From Saccharum officinarum (lineage: Eukaryota > Streptophyta > Magnoliopsida > Poales > Poaceae): 64,000 nt of DNA. The position numbers and the translations under genes are program-made. The stretch is from NCBI GenBank assembly GCA_020631735.1, contig CM036159.1, positions 16,593,511-16,657,510 on the forward strand. The letters run 5' to 3'. The notes beneath the pieces are model-generated. The model did not search any database. It had not been told where the DNA came from and worked only from the letters and a program-made list of their open reading frames with translations. Shown one piece after another: positions 42,911 through 55,800 of the stretch; the stretch's first letter is position 1; each line of letters starts with the position of its first letter.

Positions 42911-45900
42911 TGGGGAATCTTGAGCTTGAGATAGAAGGGCGAAAGTACTCGCTTGCCTTAGTGGTTTTGCCGGGATTAGGCATAGATGTTATTCTGGGCA
43001 TGAATTGGATGAGTCAGAATGGGGTACTCATTGATACATCCACTCGGGTAGTTATGCTCAGAGATCCTACAGATCAAAAGGGTTTTCTGGTACAACTTCC
43101 CAGAAAAGTTGATTTGTCTGGGGAAGTTCATGCTGTGCAAGCAAAGGCGTTGGCTGAAATCCCATAGTAAATGAGTTTCCGGACGTTTTTCCCGATGATT
43201 TGCCGGGACTCCCTCCGGATCGGGATGTGGAATTTAAAATTGAGTTGTTGCCTGGCACGGCTCCCATCTCTAGAAGACCCTATAGGATGCCTCCGAATGA
43301 ACTAGCTGAACTTAAGGTGCAATTGAATGAACTTTTGAAGAAGGGGTTGATTCGTCCTAGTTCGTCGCTGTGGGGATGTCCTGCTATCTTTGTAAAGAAG
43401 AAGGATCAGTCATTGCGAATGTGCGTAGATTATAGACCTCTCAATGCAGTCACTGTCAAAAATAAGTATCCTCTACCGCGCATCGACATTTGTTCGATCA
43501 GTTGTCTAAAGCTAAAGTTTTCTCCAAGATCGATCTAAGATCTGGTTACCATCAAATTAAAATCCGTCCCGAAGATATTCCAAAAACGGCTTTCTCGACA
43601 AGATACGGCCTTTATGAGTATCTTGTTATGTCTTTCGGCCTGACAAATGCCCCCGCACACTTCATGTACTTGATGAATTCGGTGTTTATGCCCGAATTGG
43701 ACAAGTTTGTGGTGGTATTTATTGATGACATCCTGATATATTCTGTAAATGAGGAAGATCACGCTGAACATCTGCGTATAGTCCTCACAAGACTGCGTGA
43801 ACATCAACTATATGCAAAGTTCAGTAAGTGCGAATTCTGGCTTCGAGAAGTACCTTTCCTTGGGCATGTGTTGTCCGATGGAGGAATTATGGTGGACCCC
43901 GCCAAGGTACAAGAAGTACTGAACTGGAAGGCTCCTATCTCGGTTCACGAGGTTCGGAGTTTTCTTGGGTTGGCTGGCTATTATCGTCGCTTCATCCCGG
44001 ATTTCTCCAAAATAGCCAAGCCAATGACTCGGTTGCTACAAAAAGACACCAGGTTTGTCTGGACTCCTGAGTGTGATGCGGCTTTTCACCAACTGCGAAC
44101 CCTCCTAACCTCAGCTCCGGTTTTGGCACAACCGGATATCGAGAAACCATTTGATGTTTATTGTGATGCCTCAGGCATAGGTTTGGGAGGTGTTCTGATG
44201 CAGGAAGGCCGAGTGATTGCATATACCTCTCGACAACTTCGGAAACATGAGGTGAATTATCCAACGCATGACTTAGAACTGGCCGCAGTTGTTCATGCTT
44301 TGAAAGTATGGCGGCATTATCTGCTGGGCAATGTCTGCAATATCTACACAGACCACAAAAGCCTCAAATACATCTTCACCCAACCCGAGTTAAATATGCG
44401 TCAAAGAAGATGGCTCGAGTTGATTAAGGATTATAACCTTCAAGTGCACTATCATCCTGGCAAGGCAAATGTGGTTGCGGATGCTTTAAGCCGTAAGTCT
44501 CATTGCCATTCCCTAGTTGAAACTGATTTTCATCGATCTCGCCTTCTACATCCAGCAGTCTTGTACAACATCACTGTCAGTTGTACTCTCAAAAGCAGAA
44601 TTATTGAGCTTCAAAAGACTGATCCTGGTGTATTCCACATAAAACGCAAGATGAAAGAGCAAGAAACTACACAGTTCAGGGTAGATGAAGAGGGTGTACT
44701 ATGGTTCAAGGATAGGTTAGTTGTGCCTAAGGACCGAGAGCTTAGAAATGATATTATGTCTGAAGCACACTCCTCTAAGTTGTCCATCCATCCTGGTAGC
44801 AATAAGATGTATTATGATTTGAAGCCATACTATTGGTGGACCAAGATGCGGAAGGAGATAGCTGCATATGTGGCTAGGTGTGACACCTGCTGTAGAGTTA
44901 AAGCGGTGCATATGAAAGCTGGGTTGCTTCAACCACTTTCTATCCCAGGTTGGAAATGGGAAGAGATAAGTATGGATTTCATTGTCGGACTTCCTCCTAC
45001 TGTCAAAAATCATAACTCCATCTGGGTAATTGTGGACCGCCTAACCAAGTCGGCTCACTTCATTCCTGTTCGAGTAGACTATCGTCCTACTGACTATGCT
45101 GAGTTGTACTTCAATCAGATAGTCCGGCTCCATGGGATACCTCGTACTATCATATCTGACCGTGGTCCCCAGTTCACTGCTCGCTTTTGGGAGCACTTGC
45201 ATCACCTTCTGGGAACCAAGTTAGTGAGAAGCTCTGCTTATCACCCCCAGACGTCTGGTCAGACGGAACGGGTTAACCAAATCTTGGAAGATCTGTTGCG
45301 GGCATGTGTCATTTCATCCAAGGGTTCTTGGGAAAAATGGTTACCTCTAGCCGAGTTCTCGTACAATAATAGTTACCAAGAGAGTATTAAGATGGCCCCA
45401 TTCGAAGCTTTGTACGGTCGTAAGTGTAGAACCCCACTAAATTGGATAGAAGCTGGTGAGAGGAGATTTTATGGTATTGCTTTTGTTGAGGAAGCTGAGG
45501 AACAAGTCCGTACCATCCAAAAACATATGGCTGCAGCCCAAGCTAGACAGAAAAGTTATGCTGATCGTCGTAGAAAACCACTCGAGTTTGAAGTTGGAGA
45601 CTTCGTGTATCTGAAAGTTTCTCCAATGAAGAGTGTCCAACGTTTTGGTGTTAAGCGGAAACTTGCGCCAAGATACGTGGGTCCTTTCCAAATCATAGGC
45701 AAGAGTGGAGCTGTTGCGTACAAAATCCAGTTACCTCCTGAAATGAGTGCCATATTCAACGTCTTCCATGTATCTCAGCTCAAAAAGTGTCTTCGAGTTC
45801 CTGAGGAAAGAGTCCCTTTAGGAGATATCAGGCTGAATCCGATCTAACTTACGAAGAAAAGCCAGTCCGAGTGATCGATACTCAGGAACGAGTGACTAGA

Positions 45901-46083
45901 AGCAAAGTGGTTAAGTGGTATAAAGTAATGTGGAGTAATCAGGGTAGTGAAAGTGACGCTACATGGGAACGGGAGGACTATTTGCGGGATGGTTATAAGG
46001 AATTCTATGAAAAATGGTACGCTTTCCAAATCTCGGGACGAGATTTTTATAAGGGGGAGGGCTGTAACACCTCAGGTGTTTAG
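42911..46083 (+). pseudogene. pol: T1 pol: protease end, RT, RNase H, integrase, chromodomain-like end
   Basis: The protease end (GLGIDVILGMNWM) and RT start ([43 protein letters not shown]) are in separate frames, with shifts near 43165 and 43485. A 785-codon ORF (43490-45847) then holds the RT core with FIDD at residues 77-80, RNase H ([13 protein letters not shown], about 222), the integrase zinc region (CDTCCRVK), core motifs [16 protein letters not shown] and QTERVNQ (about 494-591), and the GPF motif (about 728). A one-base loss near 45834 shifts the chromodomain-like tail (ERVTRSKVVKWYKVMW... ATWE) to a frame ending at 46083, beyond the polypurine tract and 20 bases into the 3' LTR. 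Confidence 0.92.
46051..46062 (+). promoter_or_regulatory. T1 polypurine tract
   Basis: aagggggagggc immediately before TGTAACACC; matched on the minus strand of T2 at 57715-57727. Confidence 0.85.
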
Positions 46084-49000
46084 CTCCATAATTGCATTGC
46101 ATTACATGAGCATAAGCATGCATCATTTCATGTTATTTCATATGGTTGCAACAAATGTGATTTGTTTTTAAAGTTTTGTTTGGCTCACATCATGTGACAC
46201 TAGGGAGTTGGTGTAACTAAAGGGTAGAGTAGCCAATTATATCTCACAACACTTTAGTTATACTTAGGGTCACTAATGGAGCAAGGTTCATGTTGACCAA
46301 AATCACCAAAATGCCCTCCAAGGTGTAGTTGACCAGCATTTAGCCCTAGGATGCTCTAGTTTGACCAATTAAAAAGTCTAGCTTAGAGACCTTGCATGGA
46401 GGAGCACCCTTAAGCAAAGTTGTAGGGAATTTTATGGGGAACAAAAGTCTCAATATGACCATCTCATGAAACTGGCCAGAACATGCTCAAAAATGGCCCA
46501 CAAGTCAGCTAGAGGGGCTGTCTCAACACTTAGAATTTTTTCTAAGTCTCAAAAGTGTCCCTCCAGTTTTACTGTGGCCTACTTTGGAAGCTTGTAGTTT
46601 GCAAACCAGACCAAACCAGCCCCAACTCATATTGACAAACTTGTAGTCCTTGTGTATCTCTACAACATTGTCAACATCACCATCACCTAGTTCTAAATGG
46701 TTTAGGAGATATGGTGTCTAGAAAATCAGGTTTCAGTCGGCTTAATGACTGAAACTACGTTTTAGTTTCGAAGTGCACCACTTTGGAGCTATGTAGTTTC
46801 AAATATAGGCCGAATCAGTCCTAGAGACAATTGACAAAGTGGTAGTCCTCATGTAGCTCTATAATTTTGGTATTATCATCTTCGACTAAATCCAGCTGGT
46901 TTGGGAGATAATCAACGATAAAATACCGCTGTCAGTCACCTAATGCAGCCATCGTTTCAGAGGTTCAGGCTTTCAGTCGGTGGCCGACCGACCACAGACC
47001 AGCGTCGACGCGTGGCCGCGCGGTGGCAGCCGTACGCCGGCCGCGGTCCCACCCGTCAGGCCACCAGGCCTTCAAGGTCGCCACGCCGACGGTCTCCGCC
47101 CTCACCCGTGCCACAACTCCCTCTCTCTCCCGCTCTCTCCTCCACCGGGCGGAACGACCGAGCACCATTGCTGCCTCCACTCCGGCGAGCTCATGCGCGC
47201 TCTCCACCGCACTGCCGCCCACAAAAACTCGTCCACAGCTCCGCCTTGAAGCCCGCTACCTCACCGTCCACTCCAAGCAGCCAATCGCGCTTTGGTAGGG
47301 TCACATTTTCGTTTTCCTCCGCCGCGGTACCTCGCCGAAGTTCCTCCGCGCGACGGCTCTCCATGGCCAGGGGCCTCTGGGCGTCTCTGTCGCCCGCTTG
47401 TAGGTGTGTTAGGGTCAAAGTAGAATGGGGATGCTCGTCGAGGGTTAGGGTTGGGACGTCAGGCTCACCGGCGGCGAGATTTCGCCACCACCGTACCGGT
47501 GGTCCGCCATGCCCGATGGCGAGCACCTTACCGTGGCTCTGCCGTCCCGTTCTTGCCACCAATCGGTTTAGCTCGATGACGTGGTCATGCTCGTCCGCTC
47601 AGCTTCGCCGGTCGGCTCACCGACGGTGAGCTTCGGCGACCGCAGCTCCTCCCCTCCGCCTCTCTCTCTCTGACCGGTGGGGCCACCTGGTCAGTCGCAC
47701 GCGCGCACGGGCAGGAGCCGTAGCAGGCCACGTGCGGGAGTGGGCCACGCCGCGAGTTTTGGGCCGTGTCTGTTCCCGGGCCGGCCCAGTAACAAATAAG
47801 ATTTATTTCATTTTTATTTATTCTGTCACAGTTTTAGATAAGTTTTGGAAAATATAGATCTAGGGTTTTACTTGCCCAAAAATTATGAGATAAATTTTGT
47901 TAGGGTCTTCATGATGTGTAGTATTTTAGAAAAATATAAATTGGATATGTGATGTTTAGTTTCTGGGAGATTTAAATAGGTTTTTGAAATGTGTTTTAGA
48001 TTGCATGCAAACTTGTTTAAATCATATCTTGAGTTTCAATGTTCCAAAAATTATGAAATTTGGTGGGTAGGCTAATTTATACTTGCTCTAGCTTTGGTAA
48101 AAATTTAGGCAGTAGTGCTTAAGTACTTTTCAAGTTATAATGCTATCTTGTTATTTTAGGAAATACTTAAATGAATTTTAGTAATTTTTCTACATGTGAA
48201 ATGTTCTTATAACTTTTTGGAGAATGTCTTGGTACCCTAGAGTGTCCAAAAAAATTAGGAAATCTGTTGTTTGACACTTTTTACTATGCTTTGTTATTTA
48301 TACAAAAATCAGCCTTTTGGGCTTGTGAATTTTGTGTAGGAAGTTCCTTTGAATAAATTTAGTTCAAATTTTTACAGTAGCCTTTTTTTGGGTCAGAGAG
48401 TCTTCTGTAATTTTTGTAGAATTTTAGGAGCAGTTTACATATATGTTTAAAATTTCACTTAATTACTTAAGTAAAATAAGAAATGGTTATAAATAAATAT
48501 TTTAGGTGGGCCAACCTTACTTTCTGGTGTTTTTGTGACCTATGTGAACTTTTGGTAATATTAGTTTGGTCTTATGGGATGTTTGTCACATAAATAAATA
48601 TTTAATCTTTGCAATTCTAGGTTTTCTGGACAGCTGGTAGTATTTCTAGGTTTGATCCTTGATAAAAGTGTTTACTGGAAAACTTGTAAATACCAAAGTT
48701 GTAGTAAACTTGGTAAATTAGCTTGTGTCAAAATTTGGGAGCATTTGGCGTAGTAGTTTGGGAGTTATTGCTGTTTAAAGTGACAGTCCAGAATTGGCTA
48801 CTCTCTGTTTAGAGAGAACAGATTCTGGAACTTTGGAATTTTGACTAGTTAAACTTTGGAATTAAGTGTTGTGGTATGAAAATATTTTGTAGTGCATTTC
48901 TTAAGCTTTTCATATTATCTTAGATCATATCTTTTGGAGTTGAGAATCTCCAGTTATGTTAGAATCTTTGGGCTGCTGTCCAGAATGTCTTACTGTGGTA

Positions 49001-50896
49001 ACCTAAGTAATATTACTCTTGTGTTGTTAGGTGTTAGGGCCTTAACCGAAGAGGAACAGCTGTATCTTAGGTTGAGTAGCTTAGGTAAGTACTTCTCCAC
49101 CGGAGAAGAAATTTGCATAAATTGATAAAATGACTTGATTAGATTATTGTTTTTATTTCTGAAATGCATTTCATCCCGAGCATGTTGCACCATTATGCAC
49201 CCATGATATTTATTGTGCACTCATGCAATAGGTGTTCCGGAGGGGATAACACTCCTCGAGTTCGAGCCAGTGATTCCGGAGGAAATCCAGGACCAGCAGA
49301 AAGAGCCCGAGGATCCAGCAGGTGAAGGAGTGCCCGCAGACGACCTTCCTGAGTGCCTAGACCACCGGCCTTCGACCTTTCTGAAAGGCAAGCCCCGGTG
49401 CATGCTGAATCCATCATTTTATAAATCTATCTTGAGTACTTTTAATTGTTTAATGCATTAAGTTGTAGGAGTTGTATGAAAACAATTGTTGCATTATACC
49501 TATCCTTGCCCAGATATCGTACTTAAATCCTAATTTAGGTTTAGGCACGTATCAATGCTTAGCCCTGCTTAGTACGGTAGAAGTCGGGTGATTTCCGGTC
49601 ATCCGCGAGATGTAGGAAGGAGTCACGAGTGGCTTTATGGCTATCGTGGATGGAACCATGCTTTAAAATGAAATTGAGACCGAGCGGGAGTTCGATAGTA
49701 CAGCCGCAAGACACTTCACGTCTTGGGTGTGGAGCTATGCCCGTCCGAGTCGTTTAAGGACCGATTCGCTGTACGTCCTTGAGTCATGTTGAACGCAGTC
49801 TAACACTTAGTTGGCCGGATAAGTCGTTCCGACCGCGAAGCCGAGTAATGTGGTTCAGGCCGGGAATCGAATGGTAGGTTGCTTCTTGGAGGAGAGAAAG
49901 GATGTGCTTGGGGACATTGGCGTGAGACCAAGGGGGGGTTAGAGTCCCTATCACCTGGCAGAGTGTCGCCCTTGGGGTCGCGACATCATTCGGACTCGCG
50001 ATTCCTGAATCATATGAAAAGGTGGCTTGTGCGACCCTGGCAGGGGCCTGCGCGGTGAGTGTTAGAAATACCCCTCCAGCTGGATAGGAATTCGATTCAA
50101 ATCGCCGTCGCTCTCGGTTAGTGAGCACTTGACTTGAGCAGCGGCAACGTAGATCTCATTAAATGAACAGGTGGTTAAGGGAATGATACAATGTTGCCAC
50201 AATTCATACCTGCTCTGGATATAATAATGATCATTGTTTGATTATAATCAAGTGCATGTTTAGTACAGGTGCTAAGATAGATAACAGGTAAATGCTAAAA
50301 ATAACTGCTAGCATAGGTTATAAGAGTCTCAATTACTTATGCCTTTATGCAAAATGTAATGTCAGCTAGCCTCTTGTGTAGACCTTGCATAATCCTTGGT
50401 GTCATCTTATTTTTGGTTTTTGACGGGTAAGTCTAGCTGAGTACATTCCAGTACTCAGGGTTTATTCCCTCCTGTTGCAGATGATATGCTCTACCAAGGC
50501 TTCTGCAAAAATTGTCTCCACCCTGCGGGTGACGAAGACTAGATCACTAGGGCGTGATCATCTTTTATGTACTTTCCTGATGCTTTTGCGGGTTGTTGAT
50601 CAACAAGACTGGCAGTAGTTAAACAACTGGTGTGCGTTTGCTTCTGCTACTTTTATAAACTTGGTTTGTAATAATTTGCGACTCCGTGTGTGTAAACTTA
50701 TTTCGGAACTACTTGTGAAATGTAACGTATGATGTTGTATGTTGAATGATGCGATCTTGGTTGTAAGAAAGTTGGTTTGAAATCCTTCGTGGTTTCGATT
50801 GACTACCGGGATTATATGGGCTCAAGTTCGAAAATTTGAGCGCTTCGGTGCTTGTTTTTGTACTTGTGCTCCTATAATTTGGTCGGTTCTGTTACA
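46063..50896 (+). repeat. T1 3' LTR (4834 bp)
   Basis: Starts TGTAACACCTCAGG, ends GGTTCTGTTACA, with the same internal order as the 5' LTR. The two copies differ by scattered substitutions. The conserved non-coding block lies at about 49512-50162. Confidence 0.95.
49031..50542 (+). other. Spliced ORF inside the T1 3' LTR
   Basis: Exon A 49031-49084, exon B 49232-49387, exon C 50481-50542: same lengths, phases and splice-like borders as in the 5' LTR (acceptor cctgttgcag for exon C). One nonsynonymous change is seen in exon B (ECPD to ECLD). Confidence 0.6.
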
Positions 50897-50901
50897 GTAA
50901 C
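50897..50901. repeat. Target-site duplication of T1, right copy (gtaac)
   Basis: Identical to 34777-34781; C3 sequence resumes after it. Confidence 0.92.
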
Positions 50902-51052
50902 TCTCCCAAAATTCGAATCCATACATATGTGCACAATTGAACCAAACTCATGAAAGCACATATATAGGGGGAGCTAATACTATTGAAATTGAAAATTGAT
51001 TTCATTTCATATCTTTGTGGTGGTTGTCATCAATTACCAAAAAGGGGGAGAT
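50902..51052 (+). other. C3 3' internal region, right part, with polypurine tract
   Basis: Continuation of the C3 non-coding region after T1. It includes a polypurine-like atagggggagc and the tract aaaaagggggagat just before the LTR. Confidence 0.85.
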
Positions 51053-52889
51053 TGAAAGCCCAAGTTTGGTTTTGGAAATTGAGTGACACCAAAGTTGCTA
51101 ATGTTATGTGATCAAGTGTGATTAAGCTAGGCATAAGCAATATGTGATGAAGGTGGAAATGACATGGAGAGATGGCCACAAGACCACATGATTTGGTGCA
51201 TGAAATGAGGAGCAAGATCATGAAGGAATGCACATAAAATGATGGACATGATGATCAAGTGGAGGAGAAGGATCTAAGAGCGCAAGGCAAAGGTATAACC
51301 ATAGGGTTTTCCTTTTGCCGGTCTAAGATGAGTAGAGAAGTGATTGACCGGGTTTAGGATACATAGCCGACTATCAAGAGGGGCAATCACAGTTAGCTCG
51401 GGAATCAAGTGCCACTAGATCAATGTCTTGAGCATATGCATTAGGATCTAGTTGAGAGCTAATATAACCCTTTGAAAATGTTTGTGAAATACTAATACAC
51501 ATGCACATAGTGGTGTACACTTGGTGGTGTTGGCACATTTGCAAAGGAGAAGGTGTTGGAGTTGATTTTGATCAACTTGGTGAAGGGAGAAAGGTTTTTC
51601 GGTGTTCTTCGGACACTAGGATGGCTCTTGGAGTGGAATACTGCTTTGATCCATTGTGACTTGGATAAATTGTCCATATGGGTTGTGTATCCCTCTGAGT
51701 AAGCTTTCCAAAATGTTTAAGATCATCGAAATCAGAGTTCGGAGCTAAGAGTTATCGTCGTTTTACCGAAGAACACCGGTCAGCGCATCCGGTCAGTGTT
51801 TTTCACGGGCGAAAGTGACCGGACGCTGCAGCGAGTCCGGTCAGTGATGACCGGACGCGTCCGGGGCTTACTAGAACCTCTCTATTCGCAGTTTCGCTAT
51901 GACTTGCGTGTCCGGTCCCATTAGTGACCTACGCGTCCGGTCAATACAAGTTTATACGTGCGAAAACTAGCCGTTGGACCACGCAAGTGACCTGCGCGTC
52001 CGGTCAATTCGATCGGTGCATCCGGTCGATCCAAAAATTCGCCCAGTGAAGGGGTAACAACCATATTCGTTCGTGGGGCTATAAATAGATGGTGGCCGGG
52101 TTTGGGGGCTTCTCTCTTGCACATTTGAGATCTTGAGACATCCTTTGAGCTAGAGAACAACCCCTCCACTCATCTCTTTGCTTGGTTGCACATCTTGAGT
52201 GAGATTGAGTGAGATTCAAGTGCATTACTTGAGAGTTGCATTCTAGAGGCACTTGTTCTTCAAGTTGCTGTGGATTTCTTATTACTCTTCCGTGTTTCTC
52301 GACGCGGTAGACGGCTTGGAGCAGCGAAGGTCATTGAGCTCGCAATTGGAGATTGTTGGAGCCCTCACCAAGTATTGTAAGGGGTTCTTGATCCTTTCCC
52401 ACAAGAGTTCGTGAATTGGATACTCTAGTGGAGCTCGTGGCTTGGAGGATCCCCATCTTGTGTGCGGTTGTGCGACGCCCGCCGAGGGCTTGACTCTTGA
52501 TAGTCGATTAGCTCACGAACCGACAAGTGGGTGTATCACCACAACGGGGAGTAGCTTGCCGAGAAGCAAGTGAACCTCAGGATAAATTCTTGTGTTGTTC
52601 TCTTCCCGAGGATTTCTCTTGTGTGATTAATTGATTGGTACTTCACATCTCTACACGACGGTATAATCACTCGAAGCTCTTCTCTCGCATTACTTCTTGT
52701 ATCTAGCTTGTAGTTGTTATTGTGTTTAGTGGATAGGCTTGTACTAGACTTGTGTAGGTGGCTTACTTAATTAGTTAGAGCTAGTTAATTTTGCTTTGCC
52801 ACCTTTTGTACTAACACGTGTGGTTAAGTAATTCTTGTAGAAGTTTTAAATAGGCTATTCACCCCACTCTAGTCTATTTGGACCTTACA
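51053..52889 (+). repeat. C3 3' LTR (1837 bp)
   Basis: Starts TGAAAGCCC, ends GGACCTTACA. The motif array (about 51774-52028) lacks about 50 bp relative to the 5' copy, and substitutions are scattered throughout. TATA at 52080-52087. It is followed without a gap by the terminus of T2. Confidence 0.92.
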
Positions 52890-55800
52890 TGTAACAGAAC
52901 CGACCAAATTATAAGAGCACAAGTACAAAAACAAGCGCCGAAACGCTCAAATTTTCGAACTTGAGCCCATATAATCCCGGTAGTCAATCGAAACCACGAA
53001 GGATTTCAAACCAACTCCTTTACAACCAAGATCACATCATTCAACATACACATCACACGTTACATTTCATAAATAGAGCAGAGGTTCTTTTACAACACAC
53101 GGAGTCGCAAATTATTACAAACCAAGTTCATAAAGTAGCGGAAGCATAACACACGCATTAGTTCACATACTACTGCCAGTATTACAGATCACCATCCCAC
53201 AACAGCATTAAGGAAAGAAACTAACAGACGATCATGCCCAAGTGATCTAGTCCTCGTCACCCGTGGGGTGGAGGCAGGTCTTGCAGAAGCCTTGATAAAG
53301 CATGTCATCTTCAACAGGAGGGAATAAACCCTGAGTACAGGAATGTACTCAGCTAGACTTACCCATCGAAACGGAAAATAAGAGACACCAAGGATCATGC
53401 AAGGCTTTCATAAGTGGAGCTGGCTGACATTACCTTTTTGCGGAAAAGCATAAGTAATTTAAACTCTTTTAACCTGTACTAGCATTTATTTTTAGCATTA
53501 ACCTATCATCTATCTTAGCACCTGTACTAAACATTCACTTGAGTAATAATCAAACAATAATATTATTATATCCATAGCGGGTATAAATTGTGGCAACATT
53601 ATATCATTCACTTAACCATCTGTTCAATTTAATAAGATCTACGTTGCCGCTGCTCAAGTTAAGTGCTCACTAACCAGGAGCGACGGCGATTCGAATCGAA
53701 TTCCTATCCAGCTGGACGGGTATTTCTAACACTCACCGCGCAGGCCCCTGCCAGGGTCGCACAAGCCACCTTTCGTACGATTCTGGAGTCGCGGGTTCGA
53801 ATGATGCCGTATCCCCAAGGGTGACACTCTGCCAGGTGCTAGGGACTCTAACCCCCCTTGGTCTCACGCCAATGTCCCCAAGCACAACGTTTCTCTCCTC
53901 CAAGATGCGACCTACCATTCGACTCCCGGCCTGAACCGAATTACTCGGCTTCGCGGTCGGAACGACTTATCCGGCCAACTAAGTGTTAGACTGCGTTCAA
54001 CATGACTCAAGGACGTACAGCGAATCGGTCCTTAAACGACTCAGACGGGCATAGCTCCGCACCCAAGACGTGAAGTGTCTTGCGGCTGCACTATCGAACT
54101 TCCGCCCGGTCTCAAATTCATTTTAGGCATGGTTCCATCCACGATAGCCAACATAGCCACTCATGACCCATTCCTATATCTCACGGATGATCGGAAATCA
54201 CCTGACTTCTACCGGACTAAGCAGTACTAAGCATTAACACGGGCCTAAACCTAATTTAGGGTTTAAGTATGATATCTGGACAAGGACAGGTGTAATGCAA
54301 CAAGTGTTTCCATACAACTCCTACAACTTAATGCAGTAAACAAGTAAAAGTACTCAAGAATTATATTTCAAATGATTGGGTCAGCATGCACCGGGGCTTG
54401 CCTTTCAGAAAAGAAGACGGGCGGTGATCCGGGCACTCAGGTAGGTCATCTGTGGGCACTCCTTCGCCGGCTGGATCCTCGGACTCCCTCGGCTGCTCCT
54501 GGTCCTCTTCCGGAACTATTCCCTCAAACTCGAGGAGTGTCACCCCCTCCGATACACCTATTGCATGAATGCACAATAAATCTCATGGATGCATAATGAA
54601 TGCAATATGCTCGGAATGGAATGCATTGCAGCAAGTTAATTATTCTATTCAAATTACTTCAATCTTACGTGCAAATCTCTTCTCCGGTAGAGAAGTACTT
54701 ATCTAATCTATACAACCTAAGGTATAGTTGTTCCTCCTCTGTTAAGGTCCTAACACCTAACAATCACAAGAACAATTTTACTTAAGTTACCAAATCCAAG
54801 CACAAAATATCATAGCAAGACATTCTGGACAGCAGCTTAATGTTTCTAACGTAACTGGAGATTCCTAACTCCAAAAGATATAATCCAAGATAGTCTGGAA
54901 AGCTTATAAAATTCTCTACAAATCCTTTTCAGACTTCAACACTTAATTCCTAAGTTTTCCTAGTCGAATTTCTAGAGTTCCAGAAATCTGTCCTCTTCAA
55001 ACAGAGAGCAGCCATTTCTGGATAGCCACTTTAAATAGCTATAACTCCTAGACTACTTGGCCAAATGCCTCCCAATTTTGACACAAGCTAGTTTATCAAG
55101 TTTACTACAACTTTGGTATTCACAAATTTTCCAGCAAACACTTTTATTAAGGGTCAAACCCAAAAAGGTTACATGCTGTCCAGAAAACCTAGAAATAAGA
55201 AGATTAAATATTTATTTATGTGTCAAACTTCCTCTTTGACTAAACCAATGATGCTACTAGTTCACACATGTCATAAAAACACCGGAAAGTAAAGTAGGTC
55301 AATCTAGAACATTTATTTTCATCATTTTCTTAATTTACTTAATTAATTAAGTGGGAAATTAAACTTATATTCAAACTGCTTAGAAAATTCTACAAAAAAT
55401 TACAGGAGGCTCCCTGGTCCACTAGGAGGCTACTGTAAAAATTTGAACCAAAGTTATTCACAGAAACTACTTACACAAAATTCGCAAGCCAAAAGGCTGA
55501 TTTTTGCATAAATAGAAAACCCTAATGAAAAGTGTCAAACAATAGATTTCATATTTTTCCTAGTATCATTCTACCCTAAGAACAACACTCTCAAAATTTA
55601 CCTTTACTGGAACTATAGAAAAATTATGAAAATTCATTCAAGTATCTCTTAATATAAAATAATAACATCATAACTTGAAAACTACTCAAGCAATAGGATC
55701 CAAAGTTTTACCAGAGCTAGTATATATATCAAAATCACATACTCACCAAATTTCATAATTTTTGGAACAATGAAACTCAAGATATGATTTAAACAAGTTT

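Larger units (their letters stand above)
34782..50896 (+). mobile_element. T1: Tekay/Del-type Ty3/gypsy chromovirus with 4.8-kb LTRs and an extra ORF
   Basis: 16.1 kb with LTRs of 4835 and 4834 bp and perfect gtaac target duplications, inserted in C3. Order: LTR, primer site, 205-codon H3-tail-mimic ORF, gag, protease, RT, RNase H, integrase, chromodomain-like end, polypurine tract, LTR. RT before integrase defines Ty3/gypsy. The C-terminal chromodomain-like region and very long LTRs fit the Tekay/Del chromovirus lineage. The LTRs look very similar, so insertion was recent. Gag and the gag-RT link have several one-base frameshifts, but the extra ORF is intact. Confidence 0.94.
28177..52889 (+). 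mobile_element. C3: Ty1/copia Sirevirus with internal pol deletion, interrupted by T1
   Basis: LTRs at 28177-30072 and 51053-52889, primer site at 30075, gag at 30133, truncated pol to 33852. The 3' non-coding region is split by T1 between 34781 and 50902. Excluding T1 and one copy of its gtaac duplication the element is about 8.6 kb. The LTRs differ by many substitutions and indels, so C3 is older than C2. Protease, gag and LTR terminal sequences place it with C1. Confidence 0.93.
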
